Source: Cellulomonas denverensis (lineage in GTDB: Bacteria; Actinomycetota; Actinomycetes; Actinomycetales; Cellulomonadaceae). From it: 64,000 nt of DNA. Made by a program: the position numbers and the translations under genes. Below the pieces are notes generated by a model. The model was given only the letters and a program-made list of their open reading frames with translations, searched no databases and was not told the origin of the DNA. The stretch is taken from contig NZ_JAAXOX010000014.1 of assembly GCF_012396125.1 (NCBI RefSeq), positions 1 to 64,000 of the forward strand. The letters are read 5' to 3'. Below are positions 48,763 through 58,470 of this stretch, piece by piece. The stretch's first letter is position 1; each line of letters begins with the position of its first letter.

Positions 48763-48843
48763 TCTCGCTCCTACCTGCCGGGGTGTCGGACGGACTCACG
48801 GGGTGCTGCGGGCGGGATGCCCGCCGGCACCGCGTGGACGGGC

Positions 48844-49245
48844 TCAGCGGATGGCCGCGAGGAGCTCGGCGCAGGCGGCCTCGCAGTCCCGGCACGCCTC
48901 GGCGCAGATGCGGCAGTGCTCGTGCATGCCCGCGTGCTGCTCGCACTCGTCGCCGCAGGCCCGGCACGCGGCGATGCAGGCCTCGAGGTGAGCCCGGGTG
49001 ATGTTGGCGTCATAGCCGGTGTGGCGGGACAGGATCCGCGCCGTGGCCGCGCAGCTGTCGGCGCAGTCGAGGTTGGACCGGATGCACTTGCGCAGGTCGG
49101 CGACCATCTCCTCACTCAGACACGCGTCCGCGCACGCGGTACACGCCTGCGAGCAGGCGACCAGGGACTCGATGACGCGAGCCAGCAGCTGGCGGTCGAG
49201 GTTGATGGTCGCGGGGTAGGTGTCGAGCATCTGCGTGGTCTTCAC
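48844..49245 (-). CDS. Four-helix bundle copper-binding protein (Csp-like)
   Basis: 133 aa, GTG 49243-49245 after a perfect AGGAGG. At least 15 Cys, most in CxxxC or CxxC spacings along helices: CSQACTACADAC, CIRSNLDCADSC, CIAACRACGDEC, CRICAEACRDCEAAC. This is the DUF326/Csp family, where Cys line the inside of a four-helix bundle and store many Cu+ ions. No signal peptide, so a cytosolic store like Csp3. A GATGAAG-type repeat lies 115 bp upstream. It fits the copper island. Confidence 0.88.
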   Translation of the reverse strand: MKTTQMLDTYPATINLDRQLLARVIESLVACSQACTACADACLSEEMVADLRKCIRSNLDCADSCAATARILSRHTGYDANITRAHLEACIAACRACGDECEQHAGMHEHCRICAEACRDCEAACAELLAAIR

Positions 49246-49359
49246 GACGGCCTCCTGATTTGCGGATCGTGCGGCACATCGATCGCTCGTGCGCCGCGGG
49301 GACCCTTTCGACGCTATGGACAGGGCCGCGTGTTCGCGCGGTGAGAGGGACGGCGCCGC

Positions 49360-49378
49360 CATGAAGGTTCGATGAGGG
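49360..49378. promoter_or_regulatory. GATGAAG direct repeat, copy 2
   Basis: CATGAAG-GTTC-GATGAGG, same 11-bp spacing as the copy at 44740, 115 bp upstream of the Csp-like gene. Confidence 0.45.
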
Positions 49379-49435
49379 TCTCTCCGGCGGACGGCCGCGC
49401 AAGGGCGAACGCGCGTCAGGCCGTGAATCCGACGG

Positions 49436-49813
49436 CTACGCCGCAGGGCCGGCGGGCACGGGGTCAGAGCGCTGGATGACGTTGCCGACGAGTCGGTCGG
49501 GCAGTCGCGCGACGCCCGGACCGCCGCACCGGAGCCAGCGCGCGAGCTCGCCGGTGACTTCATCCCCGGCGAGGCGTTCGAACCACACCGGTCGTGCGCC
49601 GGTGCGGCGGCATGCACCGGACGGACGAGCGACCACGACGTCGCCGCGATCGCACGCGTCGAGGCAGTCGACGGTCGTCAGGCGAGCCACGCCGGAGTCG
49701 GCCAGGTGCCTCAGGCGCTGCAGCTGGCCACCCGGGGCGGTGTCAGCTTCGCCCAGGGTCTCTCCGGCACACAGACTGCACGCGGTGAGGCCGGGCAGGT
49801 TCTTCCTTGTCAA
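49436..49813 (-). CDS. Small 2Fe-2S ferredoxin-like protein
   Basis: About 125 aa if read from the TTG at 49811-49813; an open frame to 49900 is Arg-rich and less likely. CSLCAGETLG at the start and VDCLDACDRGDVVVARPSG in the middle give four Cys in the order of thioredoxin-like 2Fe-2S proteins (DUF1636-type). The end is basic. It would carry electrons or sense redox state. It lies between the Csp gene and the DUF305 remnant; start and family only moderately sure. Confidence 0.55.
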   Translation of the reverse strand: MTRKNLPGLTACSLCAGETLGEADTAPGGQLQRLRHLADSGVARLTTVDCLDACDRGDVVVARPSGACRRTGARPVWFERLAGDEVTGELARWLRCGGPGVARLPDRLVGNVIQRSDPVPAGPAA

Positions 49814-49890
49814 ACGGGGAGTTCGGCACCGGGCGACGGTACGTCCGCACCTAGCGCTTCGCCGCAGCGCCGGTGGCAGACGCACGCGAC

Positions 49891-49923
49891 AGGAGGCCAC
49901 CTTTTCGTGCGGGGTGGCCTCCT
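49891..49923. terminator. 11-bp hairpin
   Basis: AGGAGGCCACC (49891-49901) pairs perfectly with GGTGGCCTCCT (49913-49923). It lies 22 bp beyond the stop of the DUF305 remnant on the minus strand and would terminate the original gene. Confidence 0.6.
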
Positions 49924-49944
49924 GCCGGTCGTGCTGCGGGCTGC

Positions 49945-50107
49945 TCAGAGGGACCGCAGCAGGTTCTCCATCTCGGTGATCTCTATGTTCTGGTCGTCCC
50001 TGATCGTCCGGGCGAGTGCCAGGGCGTCGGGGTCTGCGCCCTCGCCGATCTGGGCCTGGGCCATCTCGACGGCGCCGCGGTGGTGGGCGACCATGAGCTC
50101 GAGGAAC
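49945..50107 (-). pseudogene. DUF305 gene remnant cut by an IS3 element
   Basis: Only the C-terminal 53 codons remain: ELMVAHHRGAVEMAQAQIG and IRDDQNIEITEMENLL, both typical of DUF305. Upstream sequence is replaced by the IS end at 50108. A complete paralogue stands at 47183. The original promoter and N-terminal half are gone, so it cannot work. Confidence 0.8.
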
Positions 50108-50116
50108 TGAACCGCC

Positions 50117-51407
<1,291 letters not shown>

Positions 51408-51515
51408 GACTCTCATCCTCCGGGGATTGAGAGCCTCCATGGAAGCCGGGGCGGTTCACTTCGCTCCGTGCGTGCAGTCTCTCAACCGAGATGCGTCATG
51501 GGCCGGGGCAGGGCG

Positions 51516-52115
51516 TCAGAGGCCGAAGGCTCCGCCGCTGACGAGGATGACGATGCCCAGGCCGATCAGAACGATCGGGAACAGCACGTGTTCCCAGCGT
51601 TCGAGGACTTCGGCGATCGGTCGGCGCGTGGCGATGAACTTGGCCAGCATGACGAGGATCGCGACGAGCAGGAGGAAGACGACACAGTAGGCGACCACGG
51701 CTACGGGTCCCACGTTGAGGAAGACCGGGACGTAGACGCCGATGTTGTCTCCTCCGTTGGCGAAGGTGACCGCGGCGACGGTCAAGACGCCGACGTTCTT
51801 GCCCTCAACCTTGGCGTCATCGTCATCGTCGTCGCTCCCGCGCCAGGCCCGCCATGCGGCCCACAGGCCTAGGGCCAGGGGGATGAGCCCGAAGTAGGGG
51901 ATGGCTTCTTCAGGAAGGAATGCTCCCGCGCCCAGTGACACGAGCACGGCGGTGCCCAGGATGCCGGCGAACCCGAGGTACTGGCCTGCGGTGATCCGGG
52001 CCGTCGTCCCGCGTTGCCCTGCGCCCCGGGCGAAGAACAGCGAGAGCACGATGATGTCGTCGATGTTGGTGGCAACGAACAGGCCGATCGCCTGCAGGAC
52101 CGAGGAAACGATCAC
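51516..52115 (-). CDS. cadD: CadD-family cadmium resistance transporter
   Basis: 199 aa. About five or six membrane helices with the paired motifs ATNIDDIIVLSLFF (15-28) and FANGGDNIGVYVPVF (about 118-132); the acids in these lie in the membrane and define the CadD/LysE-like exporters. An acidic loop (GSDDDDDDAK) separates the halves. It exports Cd2+ and perhaps other soft metals. It overlaps the cmtR stop by 4 nt, so both are one transcript under cadmium control. Confidence 0.9.
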   Translation of the reverse strand: MIVSSVLQAIGLFVATNIDDIIVLSLFFARGAGQRGTTARITAGQYLGFAGILGTAVLVSLGAGAFLPEEAIPYFGLIPLALGLWAAWRAWRGSDDDDDDAKVEGKNVGVLTVAAVTFANGGDNIGVYVPVFLNVGPVAVVAYCVVFLLLVAILVMLAKFIATRRPIAEVLERWEHVLFPIVLIGLGIVILVSGGAFGL

Positions 52116-52471
52116 GCGTCAGGCTCCGCGTTGGCGCACCCGGGAACAGGGCAGGCAGGATCGATGCAGGGAGCGTTCTCGTTCACGGCGAGGGTGACCT
52201 CGACCAGTGCGTTGAGCGCCCGTGCCAGGTGCGGGTCGGCGATCTCGTAACGTGTCTGGCGGCCCTCGGGCTCGGCGACCACGATGCCGCAGTCGCGCAG
52301 GCAAGCCAGATGGTTCGACACGTTCGAGCGCGTCAGCCCGAGGTCGCGTGCCAGCTCTGCCGGATAGGCGGGCCGCTCCAACAACGCCATCAGGAGCCGT
52401 GACCGTGTTGGGTCGGCCATTGCCCGGCCCAACCGGTTCATCACGTCCAGGCGAGTAGCAATGCTCAGCAT
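52112..52471 (-). CDS. cmtR: CmtR-type Cd/Pb-sensing ArsR repressor
   Basis: 119 aa from ATG 52469-52471. HTH: LARDLGLTRSNVSNHLACLRDCGIVV. Cysteines fall at residues 57, 61 and 102, the exact ligand positions of mycobacterial CmtR, which binds Cd2+ or Pb2+ there; two more Cys (107, 112) follow in the tail. It releases DNA on metal binding. First gene of the cmtR-cadD pair. A -10-like TATAGT ends 8 bp before the ATG, so the mRNA is probably leaderless. Confidence 0.92.
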   Translation of the reverse strand: MLSIATRLDVMNRLGRAMADPTRSRLLMALLERPAYPAELARDLGLTRSNVSNHLACLRDCGIVVAEPEGRQTRYEIADPHLARALNALVEVTLAVNENAPCIDPACPVPGCANAEPDA

Positions 52472-52484
52472 GTGCTGAACTATA
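52465..52484 (-). promoter_or_regulatory. cmtR promoter and overlapping inverted repeat
   Basis: TATAGT (52484-52479) as -10 and TCAGCA-TG-TGCTGA (52465-52478), a perfect 6-2-6 repeat over the start site and start codon. Binding by CmtR here would block initiation. The gap from -10 to ATG is too short for a ribosome site. Confidence 0.5.
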
Positions 52485-52738
52485 CAGCACTGACTGAACC
52501 GGCAGCCTGTGCCGCAAACGAACGATTCCGCTACACGCGCCGGAGGGCCGGGCGGCGCGCGTCTGTGGCTTTCAGCGCTGGGTGGCGGGAATCTGTCGCC
52601 GCAATGTGGCGGTTGAGCTGGGCCCATGACATCGACGGGGGGCTACGGCCCAGAGGCAGCCATCGGCGGCGCCGTGATCATGTGTGCACCTTGCGGCTGA
52701 CTGCGCTGCGGCGTTCGCGCGCAGGTACGGCGGATGCT

Positions 52739-53137
52739 TCAGGCGGTGGGGATGAGGTGACAGACCTGGGCGGGGGTGCACTGGTCAGGGTGCAGAGTCT
52801 TTGCCCGCGCGCTGAGCTGGCGCACCTGGGTTAACAGAGTCGTGAGCTCGGCGATCCGCCGCTCAAGATCGTGGGCGTGCTGTTCGAGCACTGCCGCGAC
52901 GTGTGCGCACGGTGCGCCGGCGCTTTCGCGGGCAGAGACGACGTCGACGATCTCCGCCAGGGTCAGCCCGGCCGCCTGCGCGGCCTTCACGAACGCCAGC
53001 CGGTCGACCGCCCGGTGGTCGTACTCCCGGTAGCCCGACGCTTGGCGAGCCGGCGCTGGCAGCACGCCGGCACTCTCGTAGTAGCGGATCGTCTTGGTCG
53101 TCACGCCGGCCGTGGCGGCCAGCTCTCCGATGCGCAT
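52739..53137 (-). CDS. merR: MerR-family metal regulator
   Basis: 132 aa from ATG 53135-53137. N-terminal winged HTH with the family hallmark MRIGELAATAGVTTKTIRYYE, a long dimer helix, and Cys at 77, 120 and 126 (APCAHV, DQCTPAQVC). Three Cys in this order is the mercury-binding scheme of MerR, though the last two are 5 residues apart rather than 8. It is divergent from merA with the MerR-type promoter between, so it should switch that gene on with Hg2+. Confidence 0.85.
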   Translation of the reverse strand: MRIGELAATAGVTTKTIRYYESAGVLPAPARQASGYREYDHRAVDRLAFVKAAQAAGLTLAEIVDVVSARESAGAPCAHVAAVLEQHAHDLERRIAELTTLLTQVRQLSARAKTLHPDQCTPAQVCHLIPTA

Positions 53138-53152
53138 GGTCAACCGTAGACC

Positions 53153-53182
53153 TTGACCTTCCCCCGCACTGGAACGTCTACC
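53153..53182 (+). promoter_or_regulatory. MerR-type promoter of merA
   Basis: TTGACC (53153-53158) and TCTACC (53177-53182) are 18 bp apart; with CTACCG as -10 the spacer is 19 bp, the overlong form that MerR proteins correct. The spacer holds an imperfect dyad (CTTCC...GGAAC). Confidence 0.55.
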
Positions 53183-53218
53183 GTCCGATGACCTGTCCGC
53201 GCGCGCGAGGAGAATGCC

Positions 53219-54589
53219 ATGGACGAGTACGACCTGATCGTCATCGGGACCGGCGGCGCTGCGATGGCCGCGGGCATCGAGGCACGGTCCCGCGGCAACA
53301 GCGTCTTGCTCGTCGAGCACGGGCCGCTAGGCGGGACCTGCCTGAACATCGGTTGCGTGCCCAGCAAGAACCTCCTCGCCGCCGCCGGGCAGCGCCACCG
53401 TGCGGCCACGCACCCCTTTGAAGGCATCTCCACCAGCGCGGGCCCGGTCGCCTTGGGCGCCCTGATGGAGCAGAAGCAGGCCTTGATCGACCGCCTGCGC
53501 CAAGCGAAGTACGCCGACGTCGCCGACGCCCACGGCTTCCCGATCCTGCAGGGCCACGCACGCTTCATCGACCAAGAGACACTGCAGGTCGACGGCCAGG
53601 CCCTGCGAGCACGGCACGGGTACGTCGTGGCCACCGGCGTGGCAGCACACATCCCGGACCTCCCGGGGTTGGGTGACGTGGCGTACCTGACCTCCACCAC
53701 CGCGATGGAGCAGCAGGACCTACCCGCATCCATGGTGGTGCTCGGCGCCGGGTATGTCGGGCTCGAGCAGGCCCAGCTGTGGGCGCACCTCGGTGTCGCC
53801 GTCACCATCGTCGGACGCTTCGCGCCCCACGCGGAGCCGGAGGTTGCAGACGTGTTGCTCGGCGTGTTTCAGGACGAGGGCATCACCGTGGTGCAGGAGC
53901 GCGCGACGGAGGTGCGGGCGACTCACGACGGCGTTGAGGTCCGGACCGGGAGCGAGAGGCGGCTGACGGGCCAGCGGTTGCTCGTGGCGACCGGGCGCTT
54001 CGCCGACACGTCCGACCTGGCTCTCAATGCAGCAGGTGTTGCTACTGACAGGCGCGGCTTCGTCGTCGTCGACGAGAACCAGCGGACCACCAACCCACGG
54101 GTCTTCGCGGCCGGGGACGTGTCCGGCGTCCCGCAGTACGTCTACGTCGCAGCCCAGACAGGACACGTCGCCGCAGCCGGCGCGCTCGGCCAGCCCTCAG
54201 CAGTGGACTATCGAGGGCTGCCCGGCGTCACCTTCACCACGCCCCAGATCGCCAGCGCGGGACTGACGGAGGACCAAGCTCTCGCCGCTGGGCACGCCTG
54301 CGAATGCCGCGTCCTAGGAGCGCAAGACATCCCGCGCGCCCTGGTCAACCAGGACACCCGCGGTGTCCTCAAGCTCGTCATCGACGCCGAGAGCCGCAAG
54401 ATCCTCGGGGTGCACGCTGCCCTGGACGGCGCAGGCGAACTGATGCTCGCAGCGACCTACGCGATCAAGTTCGGCCTCACCGTGGACGACCTCGCCGACA
54501 CTTGGGCCCCCTACCTAACGATGAGCGAAGCCCTGCGCATCGCCGCCGGCTTGTTCCGCTCAGCGCTGCCCACGAGCTGCTGCGCATAG
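53219..54589 (+). CDS. merA: Mercuric reductase (short form)
   Basis: 456 aa. FAD-binding start DLIVIGTGGAAMAAGIEA, redox pair in GGTCLNIGCVPSK (C41, C46), NAD(P)H site VVLGAGYVGLEQAQLW, second FAD motif FAAGDVSG, and the C-terminal vicinal cysteines in TSCCA (454-455) that hand Hg2+ to the active site. Start after GAGGAGAATGCC. It lacks the N-terminal NmerA domain, as do many actinobacterial enzymes. Reduces Hg2+ to Hg0 in the cytosol. Controlled by the divergent merR. No transport genes (merT, merP) or merB nearby. Confidence 0.92.
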   Translation: MDEYDLIVIGTGGAAMAAGIEARSRGNSVLLVEHGPLGGTCLNIGCVPSKNLLAAAGQRHRAATHPFEGISTSAGPVALGALMEQKQALIDRLRQAKYADVADAHGFPILQGHARFIDQETLQVDGQALRARHGYVVATGVAAHIPDLPGLGDVAYLTSTTAMEQQDLPASMVVLGAGYVGLEQAQLWAHLGVAVTIVGRFAPHAEPEVADVLLGVFQDEGITVVQERATEVRATHDGVEVRTGSERRLTGQRLLVATGRFADTSDLALNAAGVATDRRGFVVVDENQRTTNPRVFAAGDVSGVPQYVYVAAQTGHVAAAGALGQPSAVDYRGLPGVTFTTPQIASAGLTEDQALAAGHACECRVLGAQDIPRALVNQDTRGVLKLVIDAESRKILGVHAALDGAGELMLAATYAIKFGLTVDDLADTWAPYLTMSEALRIAAGLFRSALPTSCCA

Positions 54590-54606
54590 GCACCCGAGCC
54601 GGCGCG

Positions 54607-54795
54607 TCACGGCTCGTGCGAGCCCGCGCCGACAGTGTCGCCCTTCAGCCTCAGGGCCACCCATAGGCCGCAAGGCCGACAGATGTACGACGCCCCGCCG
54701 TCCAACGCATGAAGAGCGCGGCGCGGCTTGCTGCGCCCGCAGCACGAGCACTCCCTCGAGTCCTGGCTCATCACGCGATGCTCCCACTCCCGCAC
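54607..54795 (-). CDS. Small zinc-ribbon protein
   Basis: 62 aa; a later ATG (MSQDSREC) gives 54 aa. CSCC near 17-20 and CRPC near 39-42, with about 18 residues between, form a treble-clef or zinc-ribbon unit. Otherwise basic and short. It converges with merA. Related short proteins are encoded near transposases and phage genes. No function given. Confidence 0.5.
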   Translation of the reverse strand: MREWEHRVMSQDSRECSCCGRSKPRRALHALDGGASYICRPCGLWVALRLKGDTVGAGSHEP

Positions 54796-54845
54796 CAGAA
54801 GACACAGGGCCAGGCTGGGTCAACGCGTCAGACAGAGTTGAGCCT

Positions 54846-54869
54846 GTCCCACTTCCTTGGAAGTGGGAC
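54846..54869. other. Perfect 11-2-11 inverted repeat
   Basis: GTCCCACTTCC (54846-54856) and GGAAGTGGGAC (54859-54869) between the zinc-ribbon gene and the resolvase. It could be a bidirectional terminator, a cruciform or part of the resolution region. A further ggcacgg/ccgtgcc repeat at 54900-54921 and the CGTAC...GTACG pair at 54957-54980 lie before the resolvase start. Confidence 0.5.
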
Positions 54870-54987
54870 GAGCGGTCCAAGACTTGTTCGAGCCGAGGCG
54901 GCACGGCTGACGCGCCGTGCCAGAAGTAGGTCCCGAAATCGCGTCCCGTTGGTTCCGTACAGAGACGACCTTCGGTACGTTGGGCCG

Positions 54988-55617
54988 GTGGAGTTGGGCT
55001 ACGCACGCGTCTCGACGGCGAAGCAGGACCTTGACCGGCAGGTCGAGGCGCTCGTGGCGGCCGGCGTCGCACGGGACAAGATCTTTTTGGACAAGAAGTC
55101 CGGCGCGACCACCGACCGGCCGGGCCTCCGGGCGGTGTTGGAGTACGCCCGTGAGGGCGACGTCATCGTCGTGCACACCCTGGACCGCCTGGGGCGCACG
55201 GTGCGCGACACCCTCAACCTGATCCACGACCTCACCGACCGCGGCGTCGGGGTCCGCAACCTCGCGGACCCGATCAAGGTCGACTCCGCGAACCCCAGCG
55301 ACCCGATGGGACAGCTCGCGGTCGTCCTGCTGGCCCTGTTCGCGCAGATGGAACGGACCTACACCGTCGAGCGCGCCGCCCACGCTCGAGCTGTTGCCAC
55401 AGCCAAGGGCCGGCGGATTGGCCGACCCGTCCTGGTCGACGCTGACAAGCTCGCCTACGCCGCCCACCTGCGTGAGGCCGGCCACTCCATCGCGGAGATC
55501 GTCGCCAAGACGGGGATCGCCCGCACCAGCCTGTACCGCCACCTGCCGCCTCGGGCCGTCGAGCACCTCACCGCTGCGCCGGCGACCGAGCAGGCGGCAG
55601 CGGAGTCCGCGAGGTAG
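54988..55617 (+). CDS. Serine resolvase/invertase (TniR-like)
   Basis: 209 aa from GTG 54988-54990. Catalytic domain ELGYARVSTAKQDLDRQ with Ser9, then HTLDRLGRTVRDTL and QLAVVLLALFAQMERTYTVERA, the regions holding the active-site arginines; C-terminal HTH (SIAEIVAKTGIARTSLYRHL). It resolves cointegrates at a res site, probably in the repeat-rich 150 bp upstream. With the transposase and ATPase genes that follow it makes a Tn5053/Tn402-like tni set, a transposon type known for carrying mer genes, and the mer module is next to it. Confidence 0.9.
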   Translation: MELGYARVSTAKQDLDRQVEALVAAGVARDKIFLDKKSGATTDRPGLRAVLEYAREGDVIVVHTLDRLGRTVRDTLNLIHDLTDRGVGVRNLADPIKVDSANPSDPMGQLAVVLLALFAQMERTYTVERAAHARAVATAKGRRIGRPVLVDADKLAYAAHLREAGHSIAEIVAKTGIARTSLYRHLPPRAVEHLTAAPATEQAAAESAR

Positions 55618-55630
55618 CAAGGAGACAGCG

Positions 55631-57096
55631 ATGGTCTCGGCTCGGTTGACGGCCCAGCAGAAGGCCTTGCTGCTGTGCCAGCACCTCCAGGACGGAGTGC
55701 CGCTGACCCGCCTGGCTGAGCACGCTGGCATCCCGGAACGCACGCTGCGCCGGTGGGCAACGACCTACCGGGCCGACGGGACCGTCGATTCACTGGAACG
55801 TCGACGGCGCAGCGACGCCGGCCAGCGCCGGCTGCCCGACGACCTCATCGCGGCCGTCGAGGCGTTGGCTCTACGCCGGCCCGCCCCGACGACCGCGTTC
55901 GTGCACCGCCGGATCGCTGACATGGCGCGCGACCGCGGGCTGGCTCCGCCGAGCTACTCCACGGTGCGCGACATCGTCACCAGCATCGACCCAGGTCTGC
56001 GCACCCTTGCGACGGGTGGCGACACCGCCTATCGGGATCGGTTCGAGCTGGTCTACCGGCGCTCGGCGGCCCGCCCGAACGAACAGTGGCAGGCCGACCA
56101 CACGCTGCTCGACGTGCAGATCCTCGATGCCCACCGACGCCCGGCACGACCGTGGCTGACGGTAGTGCTGGAGACTACTCGCGTGCCGTCGCCGGCTACA
56201 CGCTCTTCCTCGGCGCGCCGAGCGCCGAGCGGACGGCCCTCGCGCTGCACCAGGCCGTCATCGCGAAGGGCAACCCTGCCTGGCCGGTCCAAGGCCTACC
56301 CGACGTGCTCTACAGCGACCACGGCAGCGACTTCACCAGCAGCCGGCTCGAGCGGGTCTGCCTCGACACCCACGTCAGCCTGATCCACTCCCGGATCGGG
56401 GTCCCGCAAGGCCGCGGCAAGATCGAGCGCCTCTTCAGGACCATCACCACCGAGCTGCTGCCGCACCTGCCGGGGTACATCCCGCACGGCACCGGCGGGC
56501 AACCCACCACACCGCCGCAGCTCACCCTCGCCGAGCTCGACAGCGCAGTCGAGCGCTTCGTCGTCGAGGAGTATCACAGCCGGCCGCACTCCGAGACCCG
56601 GCAGCCGCCCGTGGTCCGCTGGCTCGCCGACGGTTGGATCCCTCGCAGCCCAGCCCACCCGGAGGACCTCGACACGCTCCTGCTCACGGCGGCTACCAGC
56701 CGCATCGTCCAACGTGACGGGATCCGCTTCTCCGGCACCCGGTACATCAGCCCGGTGCTCGCCGCCTACGTCGGAGAGAGCGTCACCATCCGCTACGACC
56801 CCCGCGACGCAGCCGAGGTCCGCGTCTACTACTGCGATAAGTACCTGTGCCGGGCGATCGCACCTGAGCTCGCCCGCGAAGCAGTCACGCTGGAGCAGCT
56901 GCAGGACGCTCGCGTCGCCAGACGGCGGGCGCTGAAGAAGGAGCTGCGCGAGCGTCGGAGTCTGGCCGACGCCTTGCCCGCGGATCACCACTACGCCGTG
57001 GTGCAGCCCGCGGGCTTGCCGGGCGTGGACGGGCAGCGTCCGCCGGCCGAGCCGCCCGTCCCTCGTCACAGGCTGCGGACCTATGCCAACGACTGA
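55631..57096 (+). pseudogene. TniA-like DDE transposase broken by a frameshift
   Basis: Starts at ATG 55631 after AAGGAGACAG. Frame 1 carries HTH domains and the first catalytic Asp (QWQADHTLL, D156) up to PWLTVVLE at about 56171. The rest (DYSRAVAGYTLFLG, then LYSDHGSDF and GRGKIERLF with the other two acids) continues in the -1 frame to 57096. One G missing in what should read gag-gac explains it. Joined, it would be about 488 aa, the usual TniA size. There is no slippery heptamer, so a mutation or sequencing error is likelier than programmed shifting. Confidence 0.85.
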
Positions 57097-57997
57097 ACCT
57101 GCCCCCGACCGGAGCATCCTCGGCAAGAACGACGACGGCCGGCGCTTCCTGACCAGAGGACTGGGTGAGCTTGTCCCGCCGGCGCCGCGTGAGGAGCAGG
57201 TCTCCTTCTTGGTCACGAAGGAGCACCGGCGGTTCGCAGAGTTCGCCGACACCGTGCGACGCCACCGCCACGTCGGGCTGTGCTGGGGGCCGCCCGGGGT
57301 TGGCAAGACCCTGTCTGCTCGCCACTACGCCGGCACGGATCACTGGGCGCGTTGGCAGCACACCCTCACCAGCGGCACCGATCCCGGTGCCGTGCCCGAA
57401 CGCGTCCTGCAGGCGCGGACCGCGTTCTGGACGCCCACGGTCAACGCGAGCACCCGCGAAGTCGACCGGGCCTTGCCCCGCGCGTGCCAGGAGATCTCCT
57501 ACGCCGTCGACTACCACCAGTACGGCAAGGTCGACCCCTTCGTGCACCCGGCCTCAGCGGGCTCTGCGCTCACCGAGCTGCTCATCATCGACGAAGCCGA
57601 CCGGCTTAGAACCGTCGGGCTGGAGCAAGTCCGCGACTACTACGACCGACACCGCCTCGGCGTCATCCTGATCGGCATGCCCGGGATCGAGAAGCGCCTG
57701 GCCCGTTACCCCCAGCTCTACAGCAGGATCGGCTTCGCCCACGAGTACCGATCACTGGGGCCCGACGAGCTCACCGCCGTCCTCACCCGCCGCTGGCAAT
57801 CAGATAAGCACCCGGACGAAGACGACTTGGCTCAGGCCGCCGCCATCACCACGGTCGCCCGCGTCACCGGCGGCAACTTCCGCCTCGTCGACCGACTCCT
57901 CACTCAGATTGAACGCATCCGCCAGATCAACCACCTCCCGACGGTGACACCGGAGGTCGTCGAAGCGGCCCGCGAGGCCCTCCTCATCGGGCACTGA
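57083..57997 (+). CDS. TniB-like AAA ATPase (transposition target selector)
   Basis: 304 aa, ATG overlapping the transposase end. Walker A GPPGVGKT at 69-76, Walker B LLIIDEAD at 166-173, sensor-like VILIGMPGIEKRL, and a C-terminal helical part. It belongs to the TnsC/TniB/IstB-like AAA+ group that works with a DDE transposase to choose target sites. It appears intact although its partner is frameshifted. Ends about 16 bp before a change of context, so the transposon end is probably close. Confidence 0.88.
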   Translation: MPTTEPAPDRSILGKNDDGRRFLTRGLGELVPPAPREEQVSFLVTKEHRRFAEFADTVRRHRHVGLCWGPPGVGKTLSARHYAGTDHWARWQHTLTSGTDPGAVPERVLQARTAFWTPTVNASTREVDRALPRACQEISYAVDYHQYGKVDPFVHPASAGSALTELLIIDEADRLRTVGLEQVRDYYDRHRLGVILIGMPGIEKRLARYPQLYSRIGFAHEYRSLGPDELTAVLTRRWQSDKHPDEDDLAQAAAITTVARVTGGNFRLVDRLLTQIERIRQINHLPTVTPEVVEAAREALLIGH

Positions 57998-58040
57998 GCG
58001 AAGGTGCCCGGACACAGAGCACAGGTGATCTACGGCCACA

Positions 58041-58129
58041 TATCCCTGTGGGCCACAATCCAGGCCCAGTTCGGTATGGGTGTCCTCGTGGTGCTGGCCG
58101 TGCATCCCGCCATGCGGCATGGTGCTCAT
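58041..58129 (-). pseudogene. 5' remnant of a His/Met-rich gene
   Basis: Begins with ATG at 58127-58129 after GGAGACGGCG and reads MSTMPHGGMHGQHHEDTHTELG before losing sense near the tni module. Met/His-rich N-termini of this kind occur in copper proteins. An apparent GATGAAG repeat and GTACCCCC sequence lie upstream. It looks like a copper gene cut by the transposon. The limits are approximate. Confidence 0.4.
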
Positions 58130-58470
58130 CGCCGTCTCCTCCGATCGCCTGTACCCCCTCAGAGATACCTGTCTCGCCGTACATCCCGACCCCTATGCGG
58201 AAACTCCCCACCGCAGCGGTCGAGTTTCCTTCCGTAGCGTCCCTTACCTGCTCAGTCATTGACGCGGCGCGCCACAGAAACCTCATCAAACCTTCATCGT
58301 CAGGCGCACCGTCCTGCGGGACGTGTAGGTGCGATTCTCCCGTCAATAGCAGCCGCGCCGCAGCCTGGTGACCCATATCGAGGCGGGTTGCGGCTGTAGA
58401 GGCGAGGCGCACACCTTTCAACGGGCCAGTAGCGCAAGGCTGCTTCACAGGTGCTACCGGTCGGCCCGCG
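58130..58470. other. Intergenic region with copper-type promoter traces
   Basis: About 340 bp without a supported gene. It holds GTACCCCCTCAGAGATAC (about 58152-58170), a weak CsoR-like sequence, and the direct repeat at 58281-58298. It probably is the old promoter of the remnant at 58041. Confidence 0.4.
58281..58298. promoter_or_regulatory. GATGAAG direct repeat, copy 3
   Basis: Minus strand reads GATGAAG-GTTT-GATGAGG with the same 11-bp spacing as the copies at 44740 and 49360, about 150 bp upstream of the truncated gene; it is inverted relative to its gene compared with the other two. Confidence 0.45.

Noticed and set aside
56171..56174. Programmed -1 frameshift in the tni transposase
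   Set aside because: No X XXY YYZ slippery heptamer or downstream stem is evident; deletion of one G in gaggac is simpler.
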